A stretch of 64,000 nt of DNA from Lagierella massiliensis (GTDB lineage: Bacteria > Bacillota > Clostridia > Tissierellales > Peptoniphilaceae): positions 806,001 to 870,000 of the forward strand of contig NZ_CYUO01000005.1 of assembly GCF_001407835.1 (NCBI RefSeq). Reading direction: 5' to 3'. This document shows positions 56,330-64,000 of the stretch, piece after piece (position 1 is the first letter of the stretch; every line of letters starts with the position of its first letter). The notes beneath the pieces are model-generated. The model was given only the letters and a program-made list of their open reading frames with translations, ran no database searches and was not told where the DNA came from. Both the position numbers and the translations under genes were made by a program.

Positions 56330-57556
56330 TTACTCTTTAATTGCCTTTCTAATCAAATCGTATTTTTTTACAGGAAAATCTATTTTAGTCTTAAATATTT
56401 CTTGAGCTTTTGGCACTACATTTACAGTTTCTCCTTCAGAGTTTATCATCTCACCCATTGTGAAGATATTATATTTATATTCTGGACCAAAAACTTCTAG
56501 TTCATCTCCTGAAAATATTCTATTTCTTTGTTCAATTGTAGCCATTTTTGTATCTATATCATAGTCAAGAACTATACCAACAAAATCATAGTTTCTAATA
56601 TATGAGCTGGTTGTATAAAGTTGGTCATGTTCATCTGGCTTTTTAAAAAAGAATCCTGTTGTAAAATCTCTGTGTGAAACTTTTTTAATTTCGTCTAATA
56701 GTTCTGTAGCTAACTCTTTTGTATAAGTTCCATTATAATATGCATCAATGGCAATTCTATAGCTTCTAATAACTGTAGCAACATAATATAGAGTCTTGAC
56801 TCTCCCTTCAATTTTTAAACTGTCTACATTCGCTTCAAAAAGCTCAGGTAAATGTTTTATCATACATAAATCTTTTGAATTAAATATAAAAGTTCCTTTA
56901 TCATTTTCTTCAACTGGAAAATACTCACCAGGTCTTTTTTCCTCCATCAAATTGTATTTCCATCTACACGCCTGTGCACAATCTCCCCTATTTGCATCTC
57001 TACCTGTCATATAATTACTTAACAAACATCTTCCCGAATAAGAAATGCACATAGCACCGTGTACAAAAACTTCAAGATCAACATCTGGAACTTCATTCTT
57101 TATTTGTTTTATTTCCTCTAAAGAAAGTTCCCTTGCAAGCACAATCCTCTTTACACCCATATTTTCCCAAAACTTTACCGTTTCATAATTTGTTACGGAA
57201 GCTTGAGTAGAAAGATGTATTTCGATATCTTTACTTATAGATCTAACAACTGAATATATTCCTGGATCAGAAACTATCAGTGCGTCTACTTGGCTTCTTA
57301 CAAGAAATTCTACATATTCTTTCAATCCAATTAAATCTTCATTATGTGGAATTATATTTAAAGTAATATAAATCTTTTTATTATTTTCATGAACAAATTC
57401 AATTGCTTCTAATAACTGTTCATTTGTAAAGTTCTTAGAAGCTTTCCTCATTCCAAAATCTGGACCAGCTAAATAAACAGCATCCGCACCATAATGAATT
57501 GCATATTTTAATTTTTCTAAATCCCCTGCTGGGGCAAGTAATTCTATTTTTTTCAA
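56330..57556 (-). CDS. trhP: Peptidase U32-family tRNA hydroxylation protein TrhP
   Basis: U32 family protein of the YrrO/TrhP branch, needed for 5-hydroxyuridine at tRNA wobble position 34. LLAPAGDLEKLKYAIHYGAD opens the protein. VFVHGAMCISYSGRCLLSNY near residues 163-182 with MTGRDANRGDCAQACRW is the family signature with conserved cysteines. HRDFTTGFFF lies near 295. Length 408. The start codon is TTG at 57556, fixed by AGGAG (minus strand 57567-57563). trmR, the next enzyme for mo5U34, lies just upstream, which supports the tRNA role over a protease role. Confidence 0.88.
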   Translation of the reverse strand: MKKIELLAPAGDLEKLKYAIHYGADAVYLAGPDFGMRKASKNFTNEQLLEAIEFVHENNKKIYITLNIIPHNEDLIGLKEYVEFLVRSQVDALIVSDPGIYSVVRSISKDIEIHLSTQASVTNYETVKFWENMGVKRIVLARELSLEEIKQIKNEVPDVDLEVFVHGAMCISYSGRCLLSNYMTGRDANRGDCAQACRWKYNLMEEKRPGEYFPVEENDKGTFIFNSKDLCMIKHLPELFEANVDSLKIEGRVKTLYYVATVIRSYRIAIDAYYNGTYTKELATELLDEIKKVSHRDFTTGFFFKKPDEHDQLYTTSSYIRNYDFVGIVLDYDIDTKMATIEQRNRIFSGDELEVFGPEYKYNIFTMGEMINSEGETVNVVPKAQEIFKTKIDFPVKKYDLIRKAIKE

Positions 57557-57576
57557 TTTTAACTCCTAATCAAAAC

Positions 57577-57611
57577 AATATCCTATAAGAGATTAAATCT
57601 TATAGGATATT
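57577..57611 (-). terminator. 14-bp perfect stem between trmR and trhP
   Basis: AATATCCTATAAGA and TCTTATAGGATATT, separated by 7 bases, span the trmR stop codon. On the minus strand the stem is followed by GTTTTG, a short T-run. It may terminate or attenuate the upstream series before trhP. Confidence 0.6.
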
Positions 57612-58234
57612 GACATTCCGTCATCTATAGGTATAATTGACGTCTTATATTCCTCTAAATTGGAAATATATTTAAGAAATTCATTTAACCTTTTAACAAT
57701 TGTTATTTTTCTATGACGTTTTGTAAGTGCTTTTTCATCACAGACCATTCCTCTGAATAATACATTATCACATACAATAATACCCATATCATTTATCAAT
57801 TTCATTGATTCTTTAAAATATTTTAAATATTGTCCTTTTGCGGCGTCAATAAATATCATATCAAATTTACTACTACAGTTTAAAAGATACTCGTATGCAT
57901 CACATTCCACTACATTAATTCTATCTTCTAAACCAAATTTTAGTATGTTATTTTGAGCTATTTCAACCATTTTAGAATTTTTTTCCAGTGTAACTATATT
58001 CGAATCTGAGAAAGATAAACCCATTACAATAGAAGAATACCCAATAGCTGTACCCAGTTCCAATATATTTTTAGGTTTTTTTAAAGTGACCAAAATATTA
58101 ATAAAATTAGCTACTTCAGATTCGACAATTGGAACATGATTCTCTTTAGCATATTTTTCTAATTTGAATAACCTTGAATCTTTTGTATTTGATAAAGACC
58201 TAATATAGTTTTCAACATTTGAATCTACTATCAT
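57593..58234 (-). CDS. trmR: tRNA 5-hydroxyuridine methyltransferase TrmR (YrrM-type O-methyltransferase)
   Basis: SAM-dependent O-methyltransferase of the COMT-like family. ILELGTAIGYSSIVMGL near residues 56-72 is motif I, VTLEKNSKM motif II, and MIFIDAAKGQYLKYF near 125 contains the metal-binding Asp; CDNVLFRG follows. Length 213. From its neighbour trhP it is assigned to methylation of ho5U34 to mo5U34, as for B. subtilis YrrM beside YrrN/YrrO. Its ATG overlaps the stop of the preceding gene (TAATG). Confidence 0.82.
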   Translation of the reverse strand: MIVDSNVENYIRSLSNTKDSRLFKLEKYAKENHVPIVESEVANFINILVTLKKPKNILELGTAIGYSSIVMGLSFSDSNIVTLEKNSKMVEIAQNNILKFGLEDRINVVECDAYEYLLNCSSKFDMIFIDAAKGQYLKYFKESMKLINDMGIIVCDNVLFRGMVCDEKALTKRHRKITIVKRLNEFLKYISNLEEYKTSIIPIDDGMSISYKI

Positions 58235-58560
58235 TAATCTAATTTTATTTCCTTTTCAATAGCTTGAAAAACTTCTTGAAGTTTCATAGAAAAACCAGCT
58301 TCAGAAAATAAAAACTTACCCACTTCTGGATTTAAGGAAATTACATTTTGTAGATTTTGAAGATTTTTAAAATCTTCATCTGTAGCTTTATTTTCTTGTT
58401 TTTTTATCTCATAATCTAAAACTTTTTTTCTGAAGTCATCGATCATATCTTTATTTTTTTCGTCTTTATAAACTGAGTTGTAAAGTTTTTTATATTCTAT
58501 AAATTCAGAACTTTGAGCAAGTTCTTTTCCTATTTCAGTTGCTTTTGAAACTAAATCCAT
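58234..58560 (-). CDS. YlbF/YmcA-family protein (RNase Y regulator-like)
   Basis: Small helical protein of the YlbF/YmcA (DUF964) family: KATEIGKELAQSSEFIEYKK near the N-terminus, a central Lys-rich helix, and a C-terminal helix. Length 108 is slightly short of YlbF/YmcA. In B. subtilis YlbF, YmcA and YaaT form the Y-complex that directs RNase Y. The ymcA gene of Bacillus lies beside miaB-mutS-mutL, a neighbourhood similar to this one. rny is encoded elsewhere in the same window. Which paralogue this is cannot be decided. Confidence 0.78.
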   Translation of the reverse strand: MDLVSKATEIGKELAQSSEFIEYKKLYNSVYKDEKNKDMIDDFRKKVLDYEIKKQENKATDEDFKNLQNLQNVISLNPEVGKFLFSEAGFSMKLQEVFQAIEKEIKLD

Positions 58561-58570
58561 TATAAACTCC

Positions 58571-60286
58571 TTAAACTTCTATAATTACTGGAAGTATCAT
58601 TGGTCTTCTTTTAATTTCACTAAAAACAAATTTTTTCAAGTCTTCTCTAACTTGATGTTTAATACTTCCCCAGTCTTTTAAATTATTATCTTCACATTCT
58701 AATAAAGATTTTTCAACTACATGCTTTGCATCATCCATTAAAGACATACTCTCTTTCACATATACAAATCCTCTGGATATAATATCAGGATCTGACAAGA
58801 TTTCATTAGTATCTTTGTTAACGGTAATTACAACAACAATAAGTCCATCTTCTGAAAGATGTTTTCTGTCTCGAAGTACAACATTACCAACATCTCCTAC
58901 ACCTAACCCATCTACTAATATATTTCCAGCATAATCTGTATCTATTAACCTTGCGCCTTTTTTTGTGAATTCATAGGTATTTCCATTTCGGCCTATAAAT
59001 ATATTGTCACTATTCATTCCTAATGACTCTGCAAGCTCTCCATGAACCTTTAAATGTCTATACTCTCCATGTGCAGGAATAAAATACTTAGGTTTAACAA
59101 GCACATGCATTAGTTTTAATTCTTCTTGGCAAGCGTGTCCAGATACATGAACATCCGCAAGTGCATCATATATAATATTAGCTCCAAGCTCAGTTAATTT
59201 ATTAATTATTTGAGACACAGTTTTTTCGTTTCCAGGTATAGGACTTGCTGAAATAATAATAGTATCCGTAGGCGTAAGTTTTACCATTCTATGTTCACCA
59301 TAAGCCATTCTGGTTAACGCACTCATAGGTTCTCCTTGTGAACCCGTTGTTAATAATACAACTTTATCTCCATCATATTTATTAATATCTTTCAGTTCAA
59401 TCAATGTATTATCTCTTACATCAAGATAATTTAATTCTTTAGCTACAGAGATAATATTTATCATGGATCTACCAGAAAGCGCAACTTTCTTGTTGTAGTA
59501 TTCTGCTGCATATATAACTTGTTGTATTCTGTGTAGATTAGATGCAAAAGTTGCAACTATAATACGGGATTTTGCCTTACCGAACAAGTCGATAAAAGTC
59601 TGACCTACAGATCTTTCACTAAGAGTATAACCACTTCTCACAACATTTGTACTGTCTGCAACAAGTGCTAAAACCCCACTTCTTCCAATTTCGGCAATCC
59701 TTGTAAGATCCATTCTGTCTCCATCTATTGGAGTATAATCAATCTTAAAGTCACCTGTAAAGAAAACAACTCCTAATGGTGTACTTATAGAGAGGCAGAC
59801 AGCATCAGGAATACTGTGACTTGCTTGAACAAATTCTATTTCAAAGCATCCTAATTTTATTGTTTGTCCCTTCTCAACTACATTAAGGTTATTTATACTA
59901 AGATTGTGTTCTATAATTTTATTTTTTATTAATCCTATGGTTAAATTTGTAGCATATATATTGACATCTAATTTTTTTAGAACAAAGGGTATTGCTCCAA
60001 TATGATCTTCATGTCCATGTGTTACTACTATCCCTCTAACTTTATGGGCATTTCTCTCTAAATAATCAATATCTGGAATGACAATATCAATACCTGGCAT
60101 ACTCTCATCTGGAAAAGTTAACCCAGCATCTACAACTATAATATCATTTCCATACTCAACTACAGTCATATTTTTTCCTATTTCAGATATGCCCCCAAGG
60201 GGAATAATTTTTAGTTTCTCATCTTTTCCCCTTTTATTGTTTTTATTATTATATCTCTTATATGTTTTTTCTTTTTTGTTTGGCAT
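58571..60286 (-). CDS. rnj: Ribonuclease J
   Basis: 5'-3' exo- and endoribonuclease of the beta-CASP metallo-beta-lactamase family. The metal motif is VTHGHEDHIGAIP near residues 88-100, with SHSIPDAVCLSI and FFTGDFKIDYTP further on. The beta-CASP part has ATFASNLHRIQQVI and TTGSQGEPMSALTRMA, and VSGHACQEELK and IPAHGEYRHL are characteristic. Length 571. The N-terminus is a Lys/Asn/Arg-rich tail. It is flanked by fur and the ylbF-like gene. J1 versus J2 is not assignable here. Confidence 0.95.
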   Translation of the reverse strand: MPNKKEKTYKRYNNKNNKRGKDEKLKIIPLGGISEIGKNMTVVEYGNDIIVVDAGLTFPDESMPGIDIVIPDIDYLERNAHKVRGIVVTHGHEDHIGAIPFVLKKLDVNIYATNLTIGLIKNKIIEHNLSINNLNVVEKGQTIKLGCFEIEFVQASHSIPDAVCLSISTPLGVVFFTGDFKIDYTPIDGDRMDLTRIAEIGRSGVLALVADSTNVVRSGYTLSERSVGQTFIDLFGKAKSRIIVATFASNLHRIQQVIYAAEYYNKKVALSGRSMINIISVAKELNYLDVRDNTLIELKDINKYDGDKVVLLTTGSQGEPMSALTRMAYGEHRMVKLTPTDTIIISASPIPGNEKTVSQIINKLTELGANIIYDALADVHVSGHACQEELKLMHVLVKPKYFIPAHGEYRHLKVHGELAESLGMNSDNIFIGRNGNTYEFTKKGARLIDTDYAGNILVDGLGVGDVGNVVLRDRKHLSEDGLIVVVITVNKDTNEILSDPDIISRGFVYVKESMSLMDDAKHVVEKSLLECEDNNLKDWGSIKHQVREDLKKFVFSEIKRRPMILPVIIEV

Positions 60287-60736
60287 CTAAATCTCCTTAC
60301 GTCTATTTTTCTCCTGACATTGAGAGCAGATACCAAAGAATTTTAAAACATAATTTGTTACTTCAAATCCATAATTATTCTTTATACTTTCTTCTATATT
60401 ACTTGTTAAGTCATAGCTTACTTCTTCAACTTTATTACATTGCGTACAAATTAAATGATGATGTTGATGTTCTTCATCTCTGGTCAATTCATATCTATAT
60501 CTATTATCATCAAAATTTAACTTATATACTAAATTAAGCTCTTCAAATAATTGTAAAGCTCGATAAACCGTTGCTATACCAATATCTTTGTCTTTTTTAT
60601 TTACAATTAAATGAAGTTCTTCTGGACTTAAATGTTCAGAAGCATTTTCAAGTAATGTTTCAAAAATAACTTCTCGTTGTTTAGTTATTTTATATCCATT
60701 TTTCTGAAGTATAGATTTGAATTTTTCTAAATCCAT
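60287..60736 (-). CDS. Fur-family metalloregulator
   Basis: Transcription factor of the Fur/Zur/PerR family. The winged helix carries KITKQREVIFETLLENASEH and GIATVYRALQLFEELNLV (recognition helix near residues 53-65). The metal region has EEHQHHHLICTQC near 88-100 and a second pair CSQC near 136-139, together the four-Cys structural zinc site. Length 149. The regulatory metal site looks Fur-like, but Fur, Zur and PerR cannot be safely separated by eye. It sits 1 base from rnj and 2 bases from the DUF1292 gene. Confidence 0.88.
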   Translation of the reverse strand: MDLEKFKSILQKNGYKITKQREVIFETLLENASEHLSPEELHLIVNKKDKDIGIATVYRALQLFEELNLVYKLNFDDNRYRYELTRDEEHQHHHLICTQCNKVEEVSYDLTSNIEESIKNNYGFEVTNYVLKFFGICSQCQEKNRRKEI

Positions 60737-60738
60737 TA

Positions 60739-60999
60739 CTATCTACCTCCTCTTTTGTCATTTTCACTTTTTAATTCTAAATATATATCCACTACTTCAT
60801 CAAGTTTATTTTCATCTTTAATACCTTCAAACAAAACTTGATTATCTTCGTCTTTGTAAGTTTTAAATATATATAATAATTCATCTTCTTCATCTGTAGA
60901 TTTCAAAACTACATAATCGTCATCTTCAATTCCAAAAGTATCTACAAGATAATATTTTTCTATTTCATTGCTTTCATTGTATATTTCAATTATATCCAT
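60739..60999 (-). CDS. DUF1292 (YrzB-family) protein
   Basis: Acidic 86-residue protein of the DUF1292/YrzB family: IEIYNESNEIEKYYLVDTFG, then DDYVVLKSTDEEDELLYIF, a mostly beta pattern. Function is unknown in all organisms I know of. Its position after ruvX matches the conserved alaS-ireB-ruvX-DUF1292 order of Firmicutes, which supports the identification. Confidence 0.85.
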   Translation of the reverse strand: MDIIEIYNESNEIEKYYLVDTFGIEDDDYVVLKSTDEEDELLYIFKTYKDEDNQVLFEGIKDENKLDEVVDIYLELKSENDKRGGR

Positions 61000-61008
61000 A
61001 AGATCTCC

Positions 61009-61422
61009 TTATCGTATCATATCCAAATATGATTGAAGTATATATGTTGAAGCGACTTTATCAATCACTTTTTTTCTATTTTTTCTACTAACATTTCCTT
61101 CAATTAATATACGCTCTGCCGAAACTGTAGTTAATCTTTCATCTTGCAAAATTATTTCATTATCCAACTCTTTTTTCAAACGATTAACAAAATCTAAAAC
61201 TTTTTCACCTTGTGGACCAATGGAATTATTCATGTTTTTAGGTAATCCGACTATTATTTTTGTAATTTCATTTTCTTCAATTATATCTTTCAATTTTTGA
61301 ATATCTTTCTTTATACCAGTTCGTATTATAGTACTATGACCTTGAGCGGTTATAAAAAATGGATCACTAATTGCTACACCAATAGTCTTATCTCCTACAT
61401 CTAAACCCATGAATCTTTCCAT
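61009..61422 (-). CDS. ruvX: RuvX/YqgF-family Holliday junction resolvase-like nuclease
   Basis: RNase H-fold protein. [17 protein letters not shown] near residues 5-21 holds the first catalytic Asp, [15 protein letters not shown] near 75 includes the GLP motif, and [12 protein letters not shown] near 95 holds the catalytic Glu. Length 137 is typical. Family members are implicated in Holliday junction processing and in pre-16S rRNA 5' end maturation. In this lineage the gene is normally preceded directly by ireB; here an aldo/keto reductase gene is inserted between. Confidence 0.93.
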   Translation of the reverse strand: MERFMGLDVGDKTIGVAISDPFFITAQGHSTIIRTGIKKDIQKLKDIIEENEITKIIVGLPKNMNNSIGPQGEKVLDFVNRLKKELDNEIILQDERLTTVSAERILIEGNVSRKNRKKVIDKVASTYILQSYLDMIR

Positions 61423-61431
61423 TATAACTCC

Positions 61432-62379
61432 TTATATTACTTTAATATAAAAATCTTCACATACTGTTGCGCAATATCCACAAAGAACACATTTATTAGG
61501 ATTTACTTTTGCTTTGTGATTTTCCAGATATAATGCATTTTGGTCACATCTTTTAACACATTTCCCACATCCGACGCAATAGTCTTCAATTATAAGCTTT
61601 CTTTTTCGTGATGAAAGCTGTTCAAGCTTTTCATTGTACTTATTATTAATAATTAAATCTACATTACAATCTATTTCGTCTTTGGATTGACAACCTATGG
61701 CTATACTATCTGCTAAGTTCAAGTCCTTAACAAATTTAATTGATTGATAAACTTCAGGTATTAGATGACCTCCACCAAGGGGCTTCATGCTATATATACC
61801 TTTATTGTAGGACTTTGCTTTTTTTAGAACACTTATCATATCCTCTGCATTTCCATCTGGAATTCCAAGTCCATTTTTATTTAAGATGGGATGTATAAGT
61901 TCTATTTCATTAAACTTGTTAGCTCCTTCAACTCCAGAAATTCTATGAGTTGATAGCCCCACAGCTCTTATATACCCTTTTTCTTTGGCTCTAATAAGAA
62001 ATTCGAGAGCTTCGAAATGTCCTTTAATTGTAAACTCAGATTCTTGCTCATGTAATAAAAAAATATCAATATAATCTGTATTAAGTCTTGTGAGTGCATC
62101 TTCTAAAGCTTCCTGAGCAAGTTTTTTATTCCATGCATATGTCTTTGTCGCTACTACATAATTGTTTCTTGAAATACCTTTATACCCTTTTGCTATATAC
62201 TCATAATTATTATAAAGCTGTGCTGTATCAATGAAATTAACACCTTTTTCAAAGGCATATCTAATTAGATATGCCCCTTTATCTACAGGTAGATTACTTT
62301 GAAAAGGTGTAATAGTTAAACTGCCAAAACACATTGGAGAAACCATAATTCCTGTGTTTCCTAATTCTACTAATTCCAT
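61432..62379 (-). CDS. Aldo/keto reductase with C-terminal 2x[4Fe-4S] ferredoxin domain
   Basis: N-terminal aldo/keto reductase barrel: LGNTGIMVSPMCFGSL, NFIDTAQLYNNYE (catalytic Asp/Tyr near residues 51-56), VVATKTY (catalytic Lys) and FLLHEQE (catalytic His). The C-terminal part has two ferredoxin motifs, CVGCGKCVKRC and CVLCGYCATVC, in the last 45 residues. Length 315 is short for barrel plus ferredoxin; the middle seems trimmed. Such fusions occur in anaerobes and suggest electron transfer between iron-sulfur clusters and a carbonyl substrate. Substrate unknown. It sits between ireB and ruvX, 1 base from the former and 9 from the latter. Confidence 0.85.
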   Translation of the reverse strand: MELVELGNTGIMVSPMCFGSLTITPFQSNLPVDKGAYLIRYAFEKGVNFIDTAQLYNNYEYIAKGYKGISRNNYVVATKTYAWNKKLAQEALEDALTRLNTDYIDIFLLHEQESEFTIKGHFEALEFLIRAKEKGYIRAVGLSTHRISGVEGANKFNEIELIHPILNKNGLGIPDGNAEDMISVLKKAKSYNKGIYSMKPLGGGHLIPEVYQSIKFVKDLNLADSIAIGCQSKDEIDCNVDLIINNKYNEKLEQLSSRKRKLIIEDYCVGCGKCVKRCDQNALYLENHKAKVNPNKCVLCGYCATVCEDFYIKVI

Positions 62380-62380
62380 T

Positions 62381-62644
62381 TTACTTGTCTTCGTTTAAAT
62401 AGTATTTAAGAATCTCTTCTAGTAAATCATCTCTGTCTACTTGTCTGATAATATTTCTTGCATTTCCATGAGAGGTAATATAGGTTGGATCATCAGATAG
62501 CAAATATCCTATGATTTGATTAATAGGATTATATCCCTTTTCCTTCAAGAGTTCATAAACTGTTGTTACAATATTTCTAATTGATTTTCCCGAATCTTTT
62601 TGTGGTTCAAACATCATAGTTTCATTCAAATGATCTTTATTCAT
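62381..62644 (-). CDS. ireB: IreB family regulatory protein (UPF0297)
   Basis: An 87-residue protein of the IreB/YrzL family: LNETMMFEPQKDSGKSIRNI, with the phosphorylatable Thr-region near the N-terminus, then VYELLKEKGYNPINQIIGYL and LSDDPTYITSHGNARNIIR, the conserved core. In enterococci IreB is a substrate of the Ser/Thr kinase IreK and limits cephalosporin resistance. It directly follows alaS, the conserved location, with AGGAGG (minus strand) before the start. Confidence 0.93.
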   Translation of the reverse strand: MNKDHLNETMMFEPQKDSGKSIRNIVTTVYELLKEKGYNPINQIIGYLLSDDPTYITSHGNARNIIRQVDRDDLLEEILKYYLNEDK

Positions 62645-62668
62645 AAAACCCTCCTTGTTTTACTGATA

Positions 62669-64000
62669 CTATTTCTTTAAATTGTTTATTATTGATTCAA
62701 CAGAGGAAAGAGCTTCATCAACCTTATCAATATGCCTGCCTCCTGCCATAGCAAAATCAGGTCTTCCTCCGCCATTTCCACCAGTTATTTTTGCAACTTC
62801 TTTTACTATATTTCCTGCAGATATAGTCTTTCCAGCTAAATCTTTTGATACTGTAGCCAAGAAGTTTATCTTATCCCCTGCTACATTCGCAAGTACAACA
62901 ACTCCTGATTGTAATCTATCCTTTAGATTGTCTCCTAATGCTCTTAAATTATCTACAGACATATCACTAACTCTATGAGTAATGAATTTTATTCCTGAGA
63001 CTTCCTTAACAGTTTTAAGAATATCATCACTGCCTTTTAAACTATCTTTTTCTTTCAACTTAGATAGTTCTTTTTCTAAAGTCTTAACTTCTATATGCAT
63101 ATATCTAATTTTAAATGCCAAATCTTTCTTTTCTGATTTTAAATTATCAGATAATTCATTTAAAACAGATTCGTCATCTTTTAGAACTTCATAAACTTTT
63201 CTACCAGTTATTGCTTCAATTCTTCTAACTCCTGCAGCAACCGATGATTCTGAAACTATTTTAAGCATTTGAATCTCGGATATATTATTTACGTGACATC
63301 CTCCACAAAGTTCTACAGAAAATTTATCTCCTACTGTTACAACTCTGACTATATCTTTATATTTATCTTCAAATAAACCTGTAGCTCCATATTCCTCAGA
63401 TTCTTTTAAAGTCATACTTTGTTTAAATACTGGTAGTGCTCTTGAAATAGAATCATTCACTATGTCTTGTACCTTTAGTAAATCTTCTTTTGAGATAGTT
63501 TCAAAATGAGTAATATCAAAACGAAGTCTATCTGGTCCAACATAAGATCCTGCTTGGTGAACATGATCCCCCAATACCTCTCTTAATGCTCTGTGTAATA
63601 AGTGAGTTGCTGTGTGATTTTTAGTAATGTCATGGCGTCTATCTACATCAACATAAAGATTAACTTTATCTCCTAAATTAATTTTCCCCTCTTTAACAGT
63701 AACAAAATGATAAATTCCATTATTCTTATTCTTTTTCGTATCAAAAACTTCAAGAAAACCTGTTTCAGATTTAATTAAACCAGTATCTCCTACCTGTCCT
63801 CCACCTTCTCCATAAAAAGGTGTGGTCTCTGTAATAACAATACCTTCTTCGCCAGCTGAAAGGCTATTTACTAAATCACCTTCCTTTAATATCATTATAA
63901 CTTCCGATTCAGCAGTCATGTTGTCATATCCAATAAAATTTGACTCTTGCAAATTAATTAGATATTCATTTTTTTCGTTTGCCCAACCGACATTGCCACT
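62669..64000 (-). CDS. alaS: Alanine-tRNA ligase, C-terminal half (cut by window edge)
   Basis: The frame is open to position 64000, so the gene starts outside the window; any internal start such as TTG 63952 would be false. The visible 443 residues cover the end of the tRNA-binding part and the editing domain. The editing domain has TTPFYGEGGGQVGDTG, the HTATHLLHRAL zinc motif and its partner ELCGGCHVNN. A coiled coil and the C-Ala DHHA1-like domain (TGGNGGGRPDFAMAGG) follow. It charges tRNA-Ala and clears mischarged Ser or Gly. ireB follows after 24 bases. Confidence 0.97.
   Translation of the reverse strand, partial: SGNVGWANEKNEYLINLQESNFIGYDNMTAESEVIMILKEGDLVNSLSAGEEGIVITETTPFYGEGGGQVGDTGLIKSETGFLEVFDTKKNKNNGIYHFVTVKEGKINLGDKVNLYVDVDRRHDITKNHTATHLLHRALREVLGDHVHQAGSYVGPDRLRFDITHFETISKEDLLKVQDIVNDSISRALPVFKQSMTLKESEEYGATGLFEDKYKDIVRVVTVGDKFSVELCGGCHVNNISEIQMLKIVSESSVAAGVRRIEAITGRKVYEVLKDDESVLNELSDNLKSEKKDLAFKIRYMHIEVKTLEKELSKLKEKDSLKGSDDILKTVKEVSGIKFITHRVSDMSVDNLRALGDNLKDRLQSGVVVLANVAGDKINFLATVSKDLAGKTISAGNIVKEVAKITGGNGGGRPDFAMAGGRHIDKVDEALSSVESIINNLKK

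Noticed and set aside
63941-63952. Internal TTG as an alaS start
   Set aside because: The frame stays open to the window edge and the encoded part is the C-terminal half of AlaRS, so the true start is outside.

Overview
The window reads as a chromosomal, housekeeping-rich segment of a low-GC Gram-positive bacterium. Base composition is strongly AT-rich, ribosome binding sites are strong (GGAGG/AGGAGGT), and a CIRCE element controls hrcA-grpE-dnaK. Gene neighbourhoods are of Firmicutes type: rimP-nusA-ylxR-infB-rbfA-nrnA-truB-ribF-rpsO-pnp, ftsK-pgsA-recA-rny, alaS-ireB-ruvX-DUF1292 and miaB-mutS-mutL-miaA. The protein sequences look closest to anaerobic cocci of the Tissierellia/Peptoniphilaceae type. 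That placement is a judgement from sequence style, not a database match. No rRNA, tRNA, CRISPR, transposase or prophage structural gene is visible, and no intergenic gap exceeds 300 bases.

Layout. 1-734 (minus): 5' part of a RodA/FtsW gene. 808-2744: base-excision repair genes nfo and nth, and the tRNA methylase trmL. 2872-7174: glycolytic operon gap-pgk-tpiA-eno, without a phosphoglycerate mutase, whose GAPDH lacks the usual NAD-selecting Asp. 7264-10597: comEC and holA; holA appears to start at an AUU codon. 10650-10913 (minus): rpsT. 11220-14172: lepA-hemW. 14208-22544: heat-shock operon hrcA-grpE-dnaK, then dnaJ-prmA-rsmE-mtaB-hinT-rpsU. 22624-24730: nfeD-floA and a small membrane protein. 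24831-34702: the nusA/infB translation operon through pnp. 34770-39093: dut, ftsK, pgsA, recA.

39130-42287 is the most unusual block. An Mre11/SbcD-like nuclease is followed by a Rad50/SbcC-like ATPase divided among three consecutive genes: an N-terminal half ending at the zinc hook, an 81-residue coiled coil, and a C-terminal half. The block sits between recA and rny. 42402-47219 carries rny, a PHP phosphoesterase, an aminotransferase and a Xer recombinase. 47226-48289 is a divergent SOS pair (yneA-like LysM protein and lexA) sharing an operator region with four LexA-box-like sites. 48304-64000 is one long minus-strand series from alaS through ireB, an aldo/keto reductase with a ferredoxin tail, ruvX, DUF1292, fur, rnj, ylbF-like, trmR, trhP, miaB, mutS, mutL and miaA to a YnbB-type PLP enzyme.

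Functionally the window combines genome maintenance (nfo, nth, recA, the Mre11/Rad50-like set, mutS/mutL, lexA/yneA, ruvX, Xer), RNA turnover (rny, pnp, rnj, nrnA, a YlbF/YmcA-family protein, eno), tRNA modification (trmL, mtaB, truB, miaA, miaB, trhP, trmR), translation factors and chaperones. Regulatory sites that can be read directly include the CIRCE element, LexA boxes, several good sigma-A promoters (the rny one is a perfect consensus) and numerous hairpin terminators.
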